Of a DNA stretch of 64,000 bases, positions 34,226 through 42,290 are shown in pieces. The stretch is from Acidobacteria bacterium UBA7540 (GTDB taxonomy: Bacteria; Acidobacteriota; Terriglobia; UBA7540): the NCBI GenBank assembly GCA_002478145.1, contig DLMI01000180.1, forward strand, positions 1 to 64,000. Reading direction: 5' to 3'. Below the pieces are notes generated by a model, which worked only from the letters and a program-made list of their open reading frames with translations, searched no databases and was not told the origin of the DNA. Both the position numbers and the translations under genes were made by a program. Position 1 is the first letter of the stretch. Each line of letters opens with the position of its first letter.

Positions 34226-35698
34226 TCAACCTGCCGCGCTGGGGGGGGTAAGAGAATTCTCCAGTACGACCAATCGGGTGCGCATGTACCGCAGTTCCAC
34301 TTCGCCAAGGTTTTCTGCGCAACCCGCGACAATTCGTCTTCCCCGCTCAGTGAGCGTCCGGCGGATCTCTTGGTCGGTGGTGGTGGTGGAGATGTCACCG
34401 AGGGCACGCAACAGCCGCAGGCTAACCGCCATGTCCGCTTTCGAATATAGGCGTATCTGCTCAAACGCAGAGTCCAGCATTTGCTCAAAGCCCATCCATG
34501 GAATGCTCACGCGAAAGACGCCCGGCGGATCGTAGAGGATGGAATTTGGCACCTCTCTGGAAGCAAAACGGATCAAGATCCGGCTCAACTGGTCCACGCA
34601 GCTAATAGCAGTGGTAGGGTCATTTACGGCCGGCGATATTGCTTTCAGCGCGATGTCAACGATCTGCAAGACCCCGAATTCCACATCCTGCTGCAAGGTT
34701 CTGGATGGACCGAAGTCGAAGGCTTGGCGAATCTCAGCGCTTGCCTCAGGGGGAAGGCGATCCGCCTTCGAGACCATCAGCAGCGGGATTCCTGCTGGAA
34801 CGAATTGGCCGACACGCCGGAGGACACGGAGTTTTACCCGGCAGGACTTTGCCAGGACGACGAGCCTCGTGGTGTCGATGAAGCGGATGTAACCGGAGAC
34901 ATCACTCAAGACAGTTGCTTCCCAGATAGTTGACTGAACCGGATCGGGCGCTTCCATGCTGCTCAGCCTTCGGGGCCATGGCATCAGCTCATTGATCATG
35001 GCCTCAGTCTCAGACGCGATCCGATCCACGATATGGCTCACGCTGATTGCCCGCGAAATGTGAAAGATGAAGAAGAGCAGCCATGCCACACAGGCGGCGG
35101 CTAGCACCATCGCGCCCAGGACCGTGGCAACCGGTGCGAAAGGGGTTGGGAAAGAGCGCGCCGCGGGAAGTGCGGCCATGCAGTACGAGAAGGTGCCGAG
35201 GAATATGCCGAGGGTCCATTGGGTCACCCGGTCCCTTGTAAAGCTCACGATAATGCGTGGCGAGAACTGCATGGAGGCCAGGGTGAGTGTCATCAACAGA
35301 ATGGCGAAGACGATAGACACGACGGTCATAATGGAGGCGGCGATTCCTCCCAGGATGACCTGAGCCATTTGGGGATCAGCGTGCGATGGGAACAGCGCCT
35401 TGGGCACCCATGCGCTGATGGCGGGATCGGCCTCCTCCAACGACGAGAGAAGTGTACCGGCGCAACCCAAGATAAGCGCGATAGCCAGCGGACGAATTAG
35501 GAAGCCACCACGCAGGTTATATCCCACGCGGCGGAACAATAATCGGAAGCGTTCATTCACGGTTTCATCTGCTCGACGGTAGTAGTTCAGACTCGATCTG
35601 GCAAACGGTAAGTATCCTTTGTGTATGATTTCGAACCTGAAAGAGCATTTCTTGCGATCCACAACAAGCCTAGCAGATTTCTCGTCCTGTGGGGTCAT
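34226..35698 (-). CDS. DUF2254 membrane protein
   Basis: A 490-residue predicted membrane protein matching DUF2254: four hydrophobic segments in the first half (about residues 70-90, 115-140, 160-180 and 190-215) and a soluble C-terminal half with D-V-S-G-Y-I-R-F-I-D, D-V-E-F-G-V-L-Q-I-V-D-I-A and A-V-N-D-P-T-T-A, the typical family motif. Function unproven. The first about 60 residues are extra compared with the usual start, so translation could begin later. Divergent from the histidine kinase. Confidence 0.85.
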   Translation of the reverse strand: MTPQDEKSARLVVDRKKCSFRFEIIHKGYLPFARSSLNYYRRADETVNERFRLLFRRVGYNLRGGFLIRPLAIALILGCAGTLLSSLEEADPAISAWVPKALFPSHADPQMAQVILGGIAASIMTVVSIVFAILLMTLTLASMQFSPRIIVSFTRDRVTQWTLGIFLGTFSYCMAALPAARSFPTPFAPVATVLGAMVLAAACVAWLLFFIFHISRAISVSHIVDRIASETEAMINELMPWPRRLSSMEAPDPVQSTIWEATVLSDVSGYIRFIDTTRLVVLAKSCRVKLRVLRRVGQFVPAGIPLLMVSKADRLPPEASAEIRQAFDFGPSRTLQQDVEFGVLQIVDIALKAISPAVNDPTTAISCVDQLSRILIRFASREVPNSILYDPPGVFRVSIPWMGFEQMLDSAFEQIRLYSKADMAVSLRLLRALGDISTTTTDQEIRRTLTERGRRIVAGCAENLGEVELRYMRTRLVVLENSLTPPSAAG

Positions 35699-36016
35699 TT
35701 TGCGCTTGAAGATTTCCTTAGAACTGCGTTCCTAATTCCAGCGTTCTGGGTTTTTCACTCCTGGCGTCCTGCCGCGCCAGCGTGCCTGCTGCCGTGAAAC
35801 TCGCTGCCAGTTCGATGCTCTAGCTGAATCTACCCACAAATTCCGCCCTGGAGCCCACTTTTCCTCATCAGGCTGCCTGCCAGTGCCGATAGGTTAAGTT
35901 TGGAGGCAGCAGGGGGAGGCGGTAGATGGGAGAAGGAAGGTCGGAGTTGTAGCTCCCACGCCGAGGGCGTCCTCCTGCATGAGGAAATCCCCATTAACTC
36001 CCTATTGTTTCGGCGG

Positions 36017-39000
36017 ATGATGCCCCATATCAGCGAGCTCGAGAGGATGAAGGAAGAGTTGCGCCGCGCCCAAGATGAGGCAAGCCGCGCCCAGCGCCGG
36101 CTCCTAGCCTTCACCCAGGCCGCCCAGGCTGTACAGCGCGCCCGCACGCCCGCTGAGGTCTACCGCACAGTCGGTGAGGAGGTGGTTCGGCTGGGTTTCA
36201 ATGCCGTGGTCTTCAGCCTGACGCCGGACCGGGCGAGCCTCACCGTCTCCCATACGACCTTCGATCCGACCTTGCTCCAGGCGGCCGTGAAACTTACTGG
36301 GATCGCGCTCCAGGACTACCGCATGCCGCTGGTGCCGGGCGGTTTCTACCAGCGGATTATCGCGGAGGGACAGACCATCTTTACTGACCGGAATAGGACC
36401 GCCGAGATCGTTGCCGAGGGTTTGCCCGGGCCGCTGGGGCCGCTAGCCAGTCGGTTGGCATCCTTGCTGAGGATTGGACAGGGCATCGCCGCTCGGTTGA
36501 CGGTTGGCGGCGAGACGCACGGCGTACTGCTCATCACCGGGACCGGCCTGACTGAGGCCGAAGTGCCAGCCGTGACCGCCTTCGCCAGCCAGACGGCCGT
36601 CCGCCTGGAGAACGCGCGGGTGGAGGAAGCCCTCAGAAAATCTGAAGAAAAGTACCGGACCCTGTATGAGTCCAGTGTGGATGGGATCATCTCCACTGAT
36701 ATGAAAGGGCAGATCCTGGATGCTAACCAAGCTTACTTGGATATGCTCGGCTACTCGAAGGACGAACTCAGAAGGTTGACCCATCAGCAGTTGACACCGC
36801 TCAAGTGGCATGAATGCGAAGCAGATATTGTCAAGAATCAGATTTTGGCGAGAGGGTATTCTGATGAATATGAGAAGGAGTATATCAGGAAGGACGGAAC
36901 GGCATTCCCCATCAGTATCCGAGTTTGGCTCGTGAAGAATGAACAGGGGCCGCCCGTGGAGATGTGGGGGATCGTGCGAGACATCACCGCGCACAAGCGG
37001 GCAGAGGAAGAACTGCGGAGGAGCGAGGAGCGCTACCGGGCATTCACCGTGGCGACTGCGCAAGTGGTGTGGATTACAAACGCTGGCGGAGAGGTCGTTG
37101 TGGATTTGCCCTCATGGAGGGAGCTTACAGGCCAGAGCGAAGAAGCGATTAAAGGATGGAGATGGATTGAAGCAATTCACCCGGATGACCGTGAGCGAGT
37201 GGCACAGGTGTGGGCAAAAGCAGTTGAAGCGAAAGGTCCCTACGAAAGCGAATTCCGCGTGCGCAAATACGATGGTAGCTATCGGCTCTTCTTTGCTCGT
37301 GGCATCCCTGTGCTCGAAGCCGACGGCAGTATTCGGGAGTGGGTTGGTACCTGTACCGACATCACCGAGCGCAAGCGAGCGGAAGCGGAATTGAAAAAAC
37401 ACCGCGAACATCTCGGGGAGCTGGTAGAAGAGCGCACGGCCAAACTCAAAAGAACCAATGAGGCACTTGAAGCAGAAATCACCGAGCGCAAGCAAGGGGC
37501 GGCGGCGCTGCGGGAGTCGGAGGCAAAATACCACGCGCTTTTTCAGGCAAGTGCCGATGGCATCCTGGTCGCCGACCTTGAAACGAGGATGTTTAGTTAC
37601 GCGAATCCCGCCGCATGTCGCTTGCTCGGATATTCCGAAGCGGAATTGACAACCATGGGCGTGGCCGACATTCACTCGAAGGATGATCTGCCGTGGGTCG
37701 TGGCCGAGTTCGAAGCCCAGGCCCGCGGAGACAAGACGCTGGCCGCGGGCCTTCCGTTTCTCAGGAAGGACGGCGCAATTGTCTATGCGGATGTCAGCGC
37801 GGTCGGCATGTCTGTTGATGGCAGGGTGTGCATCGCGGGCTTCCTCCGGGACATCACCGAGCGCAAGCGCGCCGAGCAAGCTTTGCGCGAGGCGGAAGAG
37901 CAATTTCGCTCGCTGTTCGTCTCGACCCCCCTGCCCACCTTCCTTTGGGATCTGGAGACGCTTCAGTACCTCGAGGTTAATGACGCTGCCGTCTGCCATT
38001 CCGGCTACTCCCGCGACGAGCTCCTGAGGATGCGGGTCACGGACCTCCTGCCGCCAGAAGCCGCCCCCAGCGTTCTCTCCCAAATGCAGGTGCTTCGCAC
38101 GCAGTCACGAGATCGCGGCCAGGGGCGCCATAGACTTAAAGACGGACGAGTCGTTGACGTGGAAGTTGATGCCCATGCTCTGCATTTTCGCGGACGAAGA
38201 GCGGTCCTCGGCATCATTCAGGACATCACCGAGCGCAAGCGGGCGGAAGCTGAGATCTTGGCGGCCAAAGAAGCTGCCGAAGCCGCCAACCGAGCCAAGA
38301 GCAACTTTCTGGCTACAATGAGCCATGAAATCCGCACGCCCATGAACGCCATCGTAGGCATGACGGACCTTGTGCTCGATACCGACCTCAGCCGCCAGCA
38401 GCGTGACGACCTGAACACGGTCAAGGCCTCGGTGGACTTTCTCTTGAACATCATTAACGACATTCTCGATTTTTCCAAGATCGAGGCGAGGAAGCTGGAC
38501 CTTGAATGCATCGAGTTTAGTCTGAAAGACAGCGTGGATGCGGCCGTAAAATCTCTGGGCATCCGCGCTGCTGAGAAGAACCTGGAGTTGGTCTGCCGCT
38601 ACGAGCATGACGTGCCGGCGGCAGTACGGGGAGATCCCGGCCGACTGCGTCAGGTGCTCGTGAACCTGATCGGTAACGCGGTCAAATTTACGGAGCATGG
38701 CGAGGTGATGGTGCAAGTGGCGAAGCTGTCGGAAACACCGGAGGACGTCCAATTGCACTTCAGCGTCAGTGACACGGGCATGGGCATTCCGCACGAGAAG
38801 CAGAAGGCCATCTTCGAAGCCTTCACTCAGGCCGATCCGTCCTCCACCCGACGCTTCGGGGGCACAGGGCTGGGTCTGACGATTTCCTCTCAGTTGGTCG
38901 AGATGATGGGAGGACGAATCTGGGTGGAAAGCGAACTCGGTAAGGGCAGCACTTTCCACTTCGAGGTGCGCCTGGGGATGGCCGAGCCGGTGACGGAACG

Positions 39001-39859
39001 CGCCGCGCCACTTGACACCGCTTGCCTGCAAAACATGCCCGTGCTAGTGGTCGACGACAACTCCCTAAACCGACGCATCCTGGCAGACATGCTGAGTTGG
39101 TGGGGAATGAGCCCCACTTTGACGGCCGGTGCCGCCGCCGCGCTGGCTTCGATGCAAGAGGCTCAGGCGGCCGGCAAGCCGTTTCCGCTCGTCATCGTCG
39201 ACGCACAAATGCCGGGAATGGACGGTTTCACCCTCGCCGAGCGCATCAAACTGGACCCGCGACTGGCGGGCGCGATCATTATGATGCTGACTTCCGGCGG
39301 TCAGCGAGGCGACGCTGCGCGCTGCCGGGAACTGGGCGTGTCGGCCTACCTTACCAAGCCGATCGGTGAGTCGGATCTCCTGACGGCCACCTTGCAGGTT
39401 CTGGGAAAGGGCGAGCCCGCCGCACGGCAAGCGCAGTTGGTCACTCGCCATTTGCTGGGGGAAGGGCGGAACCGACTGCGAGTCCTGGTGGTCGAGGATA
39501 GCGCCGTTAACCAGCTATTCGCGAAGCGTCTGGTCGAAAAGCAGGGCCACTCGGCGGTGTTGGTGGCTAGCGGCCGGGAAGCACTGGAGGCTCTCGAAAG
39601 AGGGACTTTCGACCTGGTGTTGATGGACGTGCAGATGCCGGACGTGGACGGGCTTGAGGCCGCCGCCGCCATCCGTCAGCGGGAGCGTCACACCGGGGCC
39701 CATCTTCCCATCATCGCCATGACCGCCGGGGCCATGCAGGGCGACAAGGAACGGTGCCTCGAGGCCGGCATGGACGCCTACGTATCCAAGCCGGTTAATG
39801 TGAACGAACTGTTTACGGCCATCGAAAGAGTGATGACCCTCGCTCGCGTAATAGAGTGA
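36017..39859 (+). CDS. Hybrid sensor histidine kinase: GAF, four PAS, kinase, two receivers
   Basis: A 1280-residue cytosolic kinase with no membrane helix. Order: coiled coil (about 5-35), GAF (40-185), PAS1-4 (about 210-325, 338-455, 503-615, 625-743, each ending in a D-I-T-E-R-K-R-A-E type linker), HisKA with S-H-E-I-R-T-P-M-N near 768, ATPase (G-N-A-V-K-F-T, D-T-G-M-G-I-P, G-G-T-G-L-G-L), receiver 1 (D-A-Q-M-P-G-M-D-G) and receiver 2 (D-V-Q-M-P-D-V-D-G). Phospho-acceptor residues look intact. No HPt or partner regulator is adjacent. ATG 36017 replaces an upstream TTG frame. Confidence 0.92.
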   Translation: MMPHISELERMKEELRRAQDEASRAQRRLLAFTQAAQAVQRARTPAEVYRTVGEEVVRLGFNAVVFSLTPDRASLTVSHTTFDPTLLQAAVKLTGIALQDYRMPLVPGGFYQRIIAEGQTIFTDRNRTAEIVAEGLPGPLGPLASRLASLLRIGQGIAARLTVGGETHGVLLITGTGLTEAEVPAVTAFASQTAVRLENARVEEALRKSEEKYRTLYESSVDGIISTDMKGQILDANQAYLDMLGYSKDELRRLTHQQLTPLKWHECEADIVKNQILARGYSDEYEKEYIRKDGTAFPISIRVWLVKNEQGPPVEMWGIVRDITAHKRAEEELRRSEERYRAFTVATAQVVWITNAGGEVVVDLPSWRELTGQSEEAIKGWRWIEAIHPDDRERVAQVWAKAVEAKGPYESEFRVRKYDGSYRLFFARGIPVLEADGSIREWVGTCTDITERKRAEAELKKHREHLGELVEERTAKLKRTNEALEAEITERKQGAAALRESEAKYHALFQASADGILVADLETRMFSYANPAACRLLGYSEAELTTMGVADIHSKDDLPWVVAEFEAQARGDKTLAAGLPFLRKDGAIVYADVSAVGMSVDGRVCIAGFLRDITERKRAEQALREAEEQFRSLFVSTPLPTFLWDLETLQYLEVNDAAVCHSGYSRDELLRMRVTDLLPPEAAPSVLSQMQVLRTQSRDRGQGRHRLKDGRVVDVEVDAHALHFRGRRAVLGIIQDITERKRAEAEILAAKEAAEAANRAKSNFLATMSHEIRTPMNAIVGMTDLVLDTDLSRQQRDDLNTVKASVDFLLNIINDILDFSKIEARKLDLECIEFSLKDSVDAAVKSLGIRAAEKNLELVCRYEHDVPAAVRGDPGRLRQVLVNLIGNAVKFTEHGEVMVQVAKLSETPEDVQLHFSVSDTGMGIPHEKQKAIFEAFTQADPSSTRRFGGTGLGLTISSQLVEMMGGRIWVESELGKGSTFHFEVRLGMAEPVTERAAPLDTACLQNMPVLVVDDNSLNRRILADMLSWWGMSPTLTAGAAAALASMQEAQAAGKPFPLVIVDAQMPGMDGFTLAERIKLDPRLAGAIIMMLTSGGQRGDAARCRELGVSAYLTKPIGESDLLTATLQVLGKGEPAARQAQLVTRHLLGEGRNRLRVLVVEDSAVNQLFAKRLVEKQGHSAVLVASGREALEALERGTFDLVLMDVQMPDVDGLEAAAAIRQRERHTGAHLPIIAMTAGAMQGDKERCLEAGMDAYVSKPVNVNELFTAIERVMTLARVIE

Positions 39860-39862
39860 CAA

Positions 39863-40165
39863 CGGGTTGCTTGTATCCTACGTGAGACCCCGTCGTGGAG
39901 AAACAAAGTCTGTCACTGTATTGTGCGAGATTCAGGGAGGTCGCGTGCCAGATCGAAGGAAGCGCTCACACATTCATTAGAATAGATCGATACTACAGCC
40001 CTTCTCGGCTGTCAACACATCGGCTTGATCGCCAAGCTCCAAACTGCGGGTCTACCTTGAATTGGCCCTGCCGGCTCGCAACCCTGCTGTACGGCTCTCA
40101 GCAAAATCAATAATCCACGTTAATATGATATCCTTCCCATCCGACGGGCTGCGCATACACTTTCG
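39863..40165 (+). other. Gene-free stretch
   Basis: I see no gene, no tRNA and no strong terminator after the kinase gene. Confidence 0.4.
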
Positions 40166-40342
40166 ATGTGCACGTCCATGCCAGAGGTAATTGAGCACAT
40201 CCTCAGGATGCTTGCCTGGGCAGCGATGCACTGGATTCAACGGTACTACGACGTCTCCTGGTGGGTCGCGGCGCTCATGATCTTCGCACTTATTGCTTGG
40301 AAAAGGGGCAGTTTCGGGTTTTGGGATTCTCCGCAGGGGTAA
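40166..40342 (+). CDS. Possible 58-residue single-span membrane protein
   Basis: A short frame beginning M-C-T-S-M-P-E-V-I-E and holding one hydrophobic helix (W-W-V-A-A-L-M-I-F-A-L-I-A-W) followed by K-R-G-S-F. The shape is that of a small membrane peptide. No ribosome site stands out (ATG 40178 is a second start). Real coding is uncertain. Confidence 0.3.
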   Translation: MCTSMPEVIEHILRMLAWAAMHWIQRYYDVSWWVAALMIFALIAWKRGSFGFWDSPQG

Positions 40343-40500
40343 GACTGATCCCTTCCGTGGTCCGTGGAAGCACCCGGCAATGACAACTCGACTTGACCTT
40401 GCACTCAGAGGCGGTCGGGTGTACGTTATCGGCAGGGCGGAAAATGAGAACGGAAATTCCAGGTGATGTGCGCTCAAACCATCGGACGTGAGGGGGCAGA

Positions 40501-40650
40501 CTGTATAAGTTCGCTGCGGATGTATACAAGCTACTTGACCGAACGGCGGATGCGGCCTTCGTAGTAACGCTCGGAGGCGAGATTTGTTTTGCAATGCGGT
40601 CGCCGAACGGCTGTTCAGCTATACAGCCGGACGTTCTGAAGGGCAATGAT
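40501..40650 (+). pseudogene. Frameshifted PAS-domain remnant
   Basis: One frame reads V-Y-K-L-L-D-R-T-A-D-A-A-F-V-V-T-L-G-G-E-I-C-F, the start of a PAS sensor domain. The continuation N-A-V-A-E-R-L-F-S-Y-T-A-G-R is found in a different frame, shifted by one base at a run of four T near 40586-40590, and then stops. There is no start codon upstream and no output domain downstream. It is a dead fragment, perhaps of a PAS-LuxR-type regulator. Confidence 0.65.
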
Positions 40651-40714
40651 GCGGGGGGCATGGCTCGATAGTATTCTCGGTAGACCCTTGCCTCAAATAC
40701 AAGGAGGGAAAAAG

Positions 40715-41251
40715 ATGAACAAGTTGCTGGTTTTCGGTGTCCTGTTTCTGCTGCTTTGTTCCACTGCCTTCGCTATAACTGCGGTCAAGGGCAAGGTCGA
40801 GAAGATCGACCACACGGCCAGGACCATAGTGGTGAAGGCGGAAGATGGTACTGAACACACGTTTCATTTTGCCGGGCGGACTGCGGTCCACGGCGCTGAG
40901 ATGGCGGCCGCGGCCGCGAAAGATTCATTCCACGGATTAAAGGAAGGCAGTGACGTGGTTGTGCACTATACGGTCAAGGGAAGCGAAGAGACCGCCGAGG
41001 AGATCGACCATGTTGGCGAGGGTGGTCTGAAGACTGCCGAGGGCACTATCGCCCACCTTGATCGGAGCGCAAAAACCTTTACCATCAAGGCGGAAGACGG
41101 AACCGAGCATGAATTCCGCTTAACCGACCACGCCGCGGAAGATGCGGGCAAAGACGTTTCTGAAGAAGCGGAGAAATCCGCCAAGGTCACCGTTTACTAC
41201 ACGGAGCAAGCCGGTCACAAAGTCGCGCACTTTTTCAGCAAGACTCTTTAG
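40715..41251 (+). CDS. Secreted protein with two internal repeats
   Basis: A 178-residue protein with AAGGAGGG at good distance, and a signal peptide (L-L-L-C-S-T-A-F-A). The mature part consists of two similar beta-type units: V-E-K-I-D-H-T-A-R-T-I-V-V-K-A-E-D-G-T-E-H near residue 27 and I-A-H-L-D-R-S-A-K-T-F-T-I-K-A-E-D-G-T-E-H near 110, so it arose by internal duplication. Both units carry many His and acidic residues, possibly for metal binding. It resembles other small acidobacterial periplasmic proteins; function unknown. Confidence 0.8.
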   Translation: MNKLLVFGVLFLLLCSTAFAITAVKGKVEKIDHTARTIVVKAEDGTEHTFHFAGRTAVHGAEMAAAAAKDSFHGLKEGSDVVVHYTVKGSEETAEEIDHVGEGGLKTAEGTIAHLDRSAKTFTIKAEDGTEHEFRLTDHAAEDAGKDVSEEAEKSAKVTVYYTEQAGHKVAHFFSKTL

Positions 41252-41501
41252 CAAGGGCGCAGGCGTCCAGAAAGCGTGGTGCGCGCCTACTTGACGGTGA
41301 TTGATGGAAACCCGGAAGCAGTGGAAAAAGCGCTCATGAACAAGTCGTCAGGTGCCAAGGGCATCAGGCACGAGAAAAGCCCACGGTCATGACTGCGCCG
41401 CCTGCCATTAAGATTGGCGGACTTCCAGCCGCGGTGACACCGTCGCGACCCGCTTGCCGGTTCGGAATAAGCCTGAGCCCCATAGGGGCGATCCATCACA
41501 G

Positions 41502-41520
41502 CCCAGGCCAACGGCCTGGG
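41502..41520. repeat. REP-like palindrome, left copy
   Basis: A perfect 8-bp inverted repeat cccaggcc/ggcctggg with spacer aac. The same arms recur at 41951. Confidence 0.8.
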
Positions 41521-41577
41521 ACACACGAGGGATCAGGTGAATGTCTGCGCCCTGAAGGGGCGCGCCAATTAAAACCC

Positions 41578-41655
41578 ATGCCACAATCGCTATCAAAGTC
41601 GTATGTTCACCTCGTATTCAGCACTCGAAAAATGGTTATGGCGGCTTTTCGTTGA
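41578..41655 (+). pseudogene. RAYT/Y1 transposase N-terminal remnant
   Basis: The 25-codon frame starting M-P-Q-S-L-S-K-S-Y-V-H-L-V-F-S-T-R matches the very characteristic N-terminus of REP-associated tyrosine transposases (IS200-like Y1 family). It stops after about 25 codons; the catalytic HUH and Tyr parts are missing. It lies between two identical REP-like palindromes. Confidence 0.75.
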
Positions 41656-41950
41656 GCCCGTTGGCTGGCGCAGAGCGCAGCTCTGCGCTTTAGCGTGCTA
41701 TATTAGCGCTGGTCATGCCCACCCACAAACGGCATCTTGCGCGCGGACGGCTGCAACTCCTGACCAGCAGCACCTATCGCCGCGCCAGGCTTTTCGAGGG
41801 TGATCGGCTCGCCTGATTTCAGCCTTTCTCTGGGCCGCAGAGCTGCGCTCTGCGCCAGCCTGCGTTGAGTACGACGAACGATATGTGTGGGATTGAAACA
41901 AGGTCGTGGGTCCTTCAGGGCTCACGGGTTGAAATGGATTGGCCGCTTAA

Positions 41951-41969
41951 CCCAGGCCGATGGCCTGGG
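41951..41969. repeat. REP-like palindrome, right copy
   Basis: A perfect 8-bp inverted repeat cccaggcc/ggcctggg with spacer gat, same arms as at 41502. Confidence 0.8.
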
Positions 41970-42290
41970 CTGGGATGCGTCGCCCCTTTGAGGCTCAACA
42001 GCGTCTCCCCATGCGCTGCTGCGGGTTAACGATTGCCAGTCTGCCCTTGGATTCAAAAGCGCGAATCTGTTCGCGTAGCGCGGACCCCCGCTTTTGGGGT
42101 CCGCGGTTCTTCAGTAGGGAAAAGCTCAAATCTCAAAAATAGCGGGCTGCCCTCGGATTCGGAAGCGTGAATGTAAGGAAGAACCGCAGACCGCGAAGAC
42201 GGCGGTCTGCGCTACGCTTGCTGCTCAAGGTGGAAATGGCAGCGCAAAAGTTAACCCTTCGCCCCAAAGAACAAAACGATGCCCCGCCGC

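Larger units (their letters stand above)
41252..42290 (+). repeat. Repeat-rich gene desert with REP-like palindromes
   Basis: About 1 kb without an intact gene. It contains two copies of the palindrome cccaggcc-N3-ggcctggg (41502-41520 and 41951-41969), two copies of a gcgcagagc/gctctgcgc palindrome (about 41671-41691 and 41829-41852), the transposase relic at 41578, and repeat text near 42125 (caaatctcaaa). Confidence 0.75.

Noticed and set aside
40052..40594. 180-codon minus-strand frame
   Set aside because: Runs antisense through the PAS relic and gene-free DNA; no motif or ribosome site.
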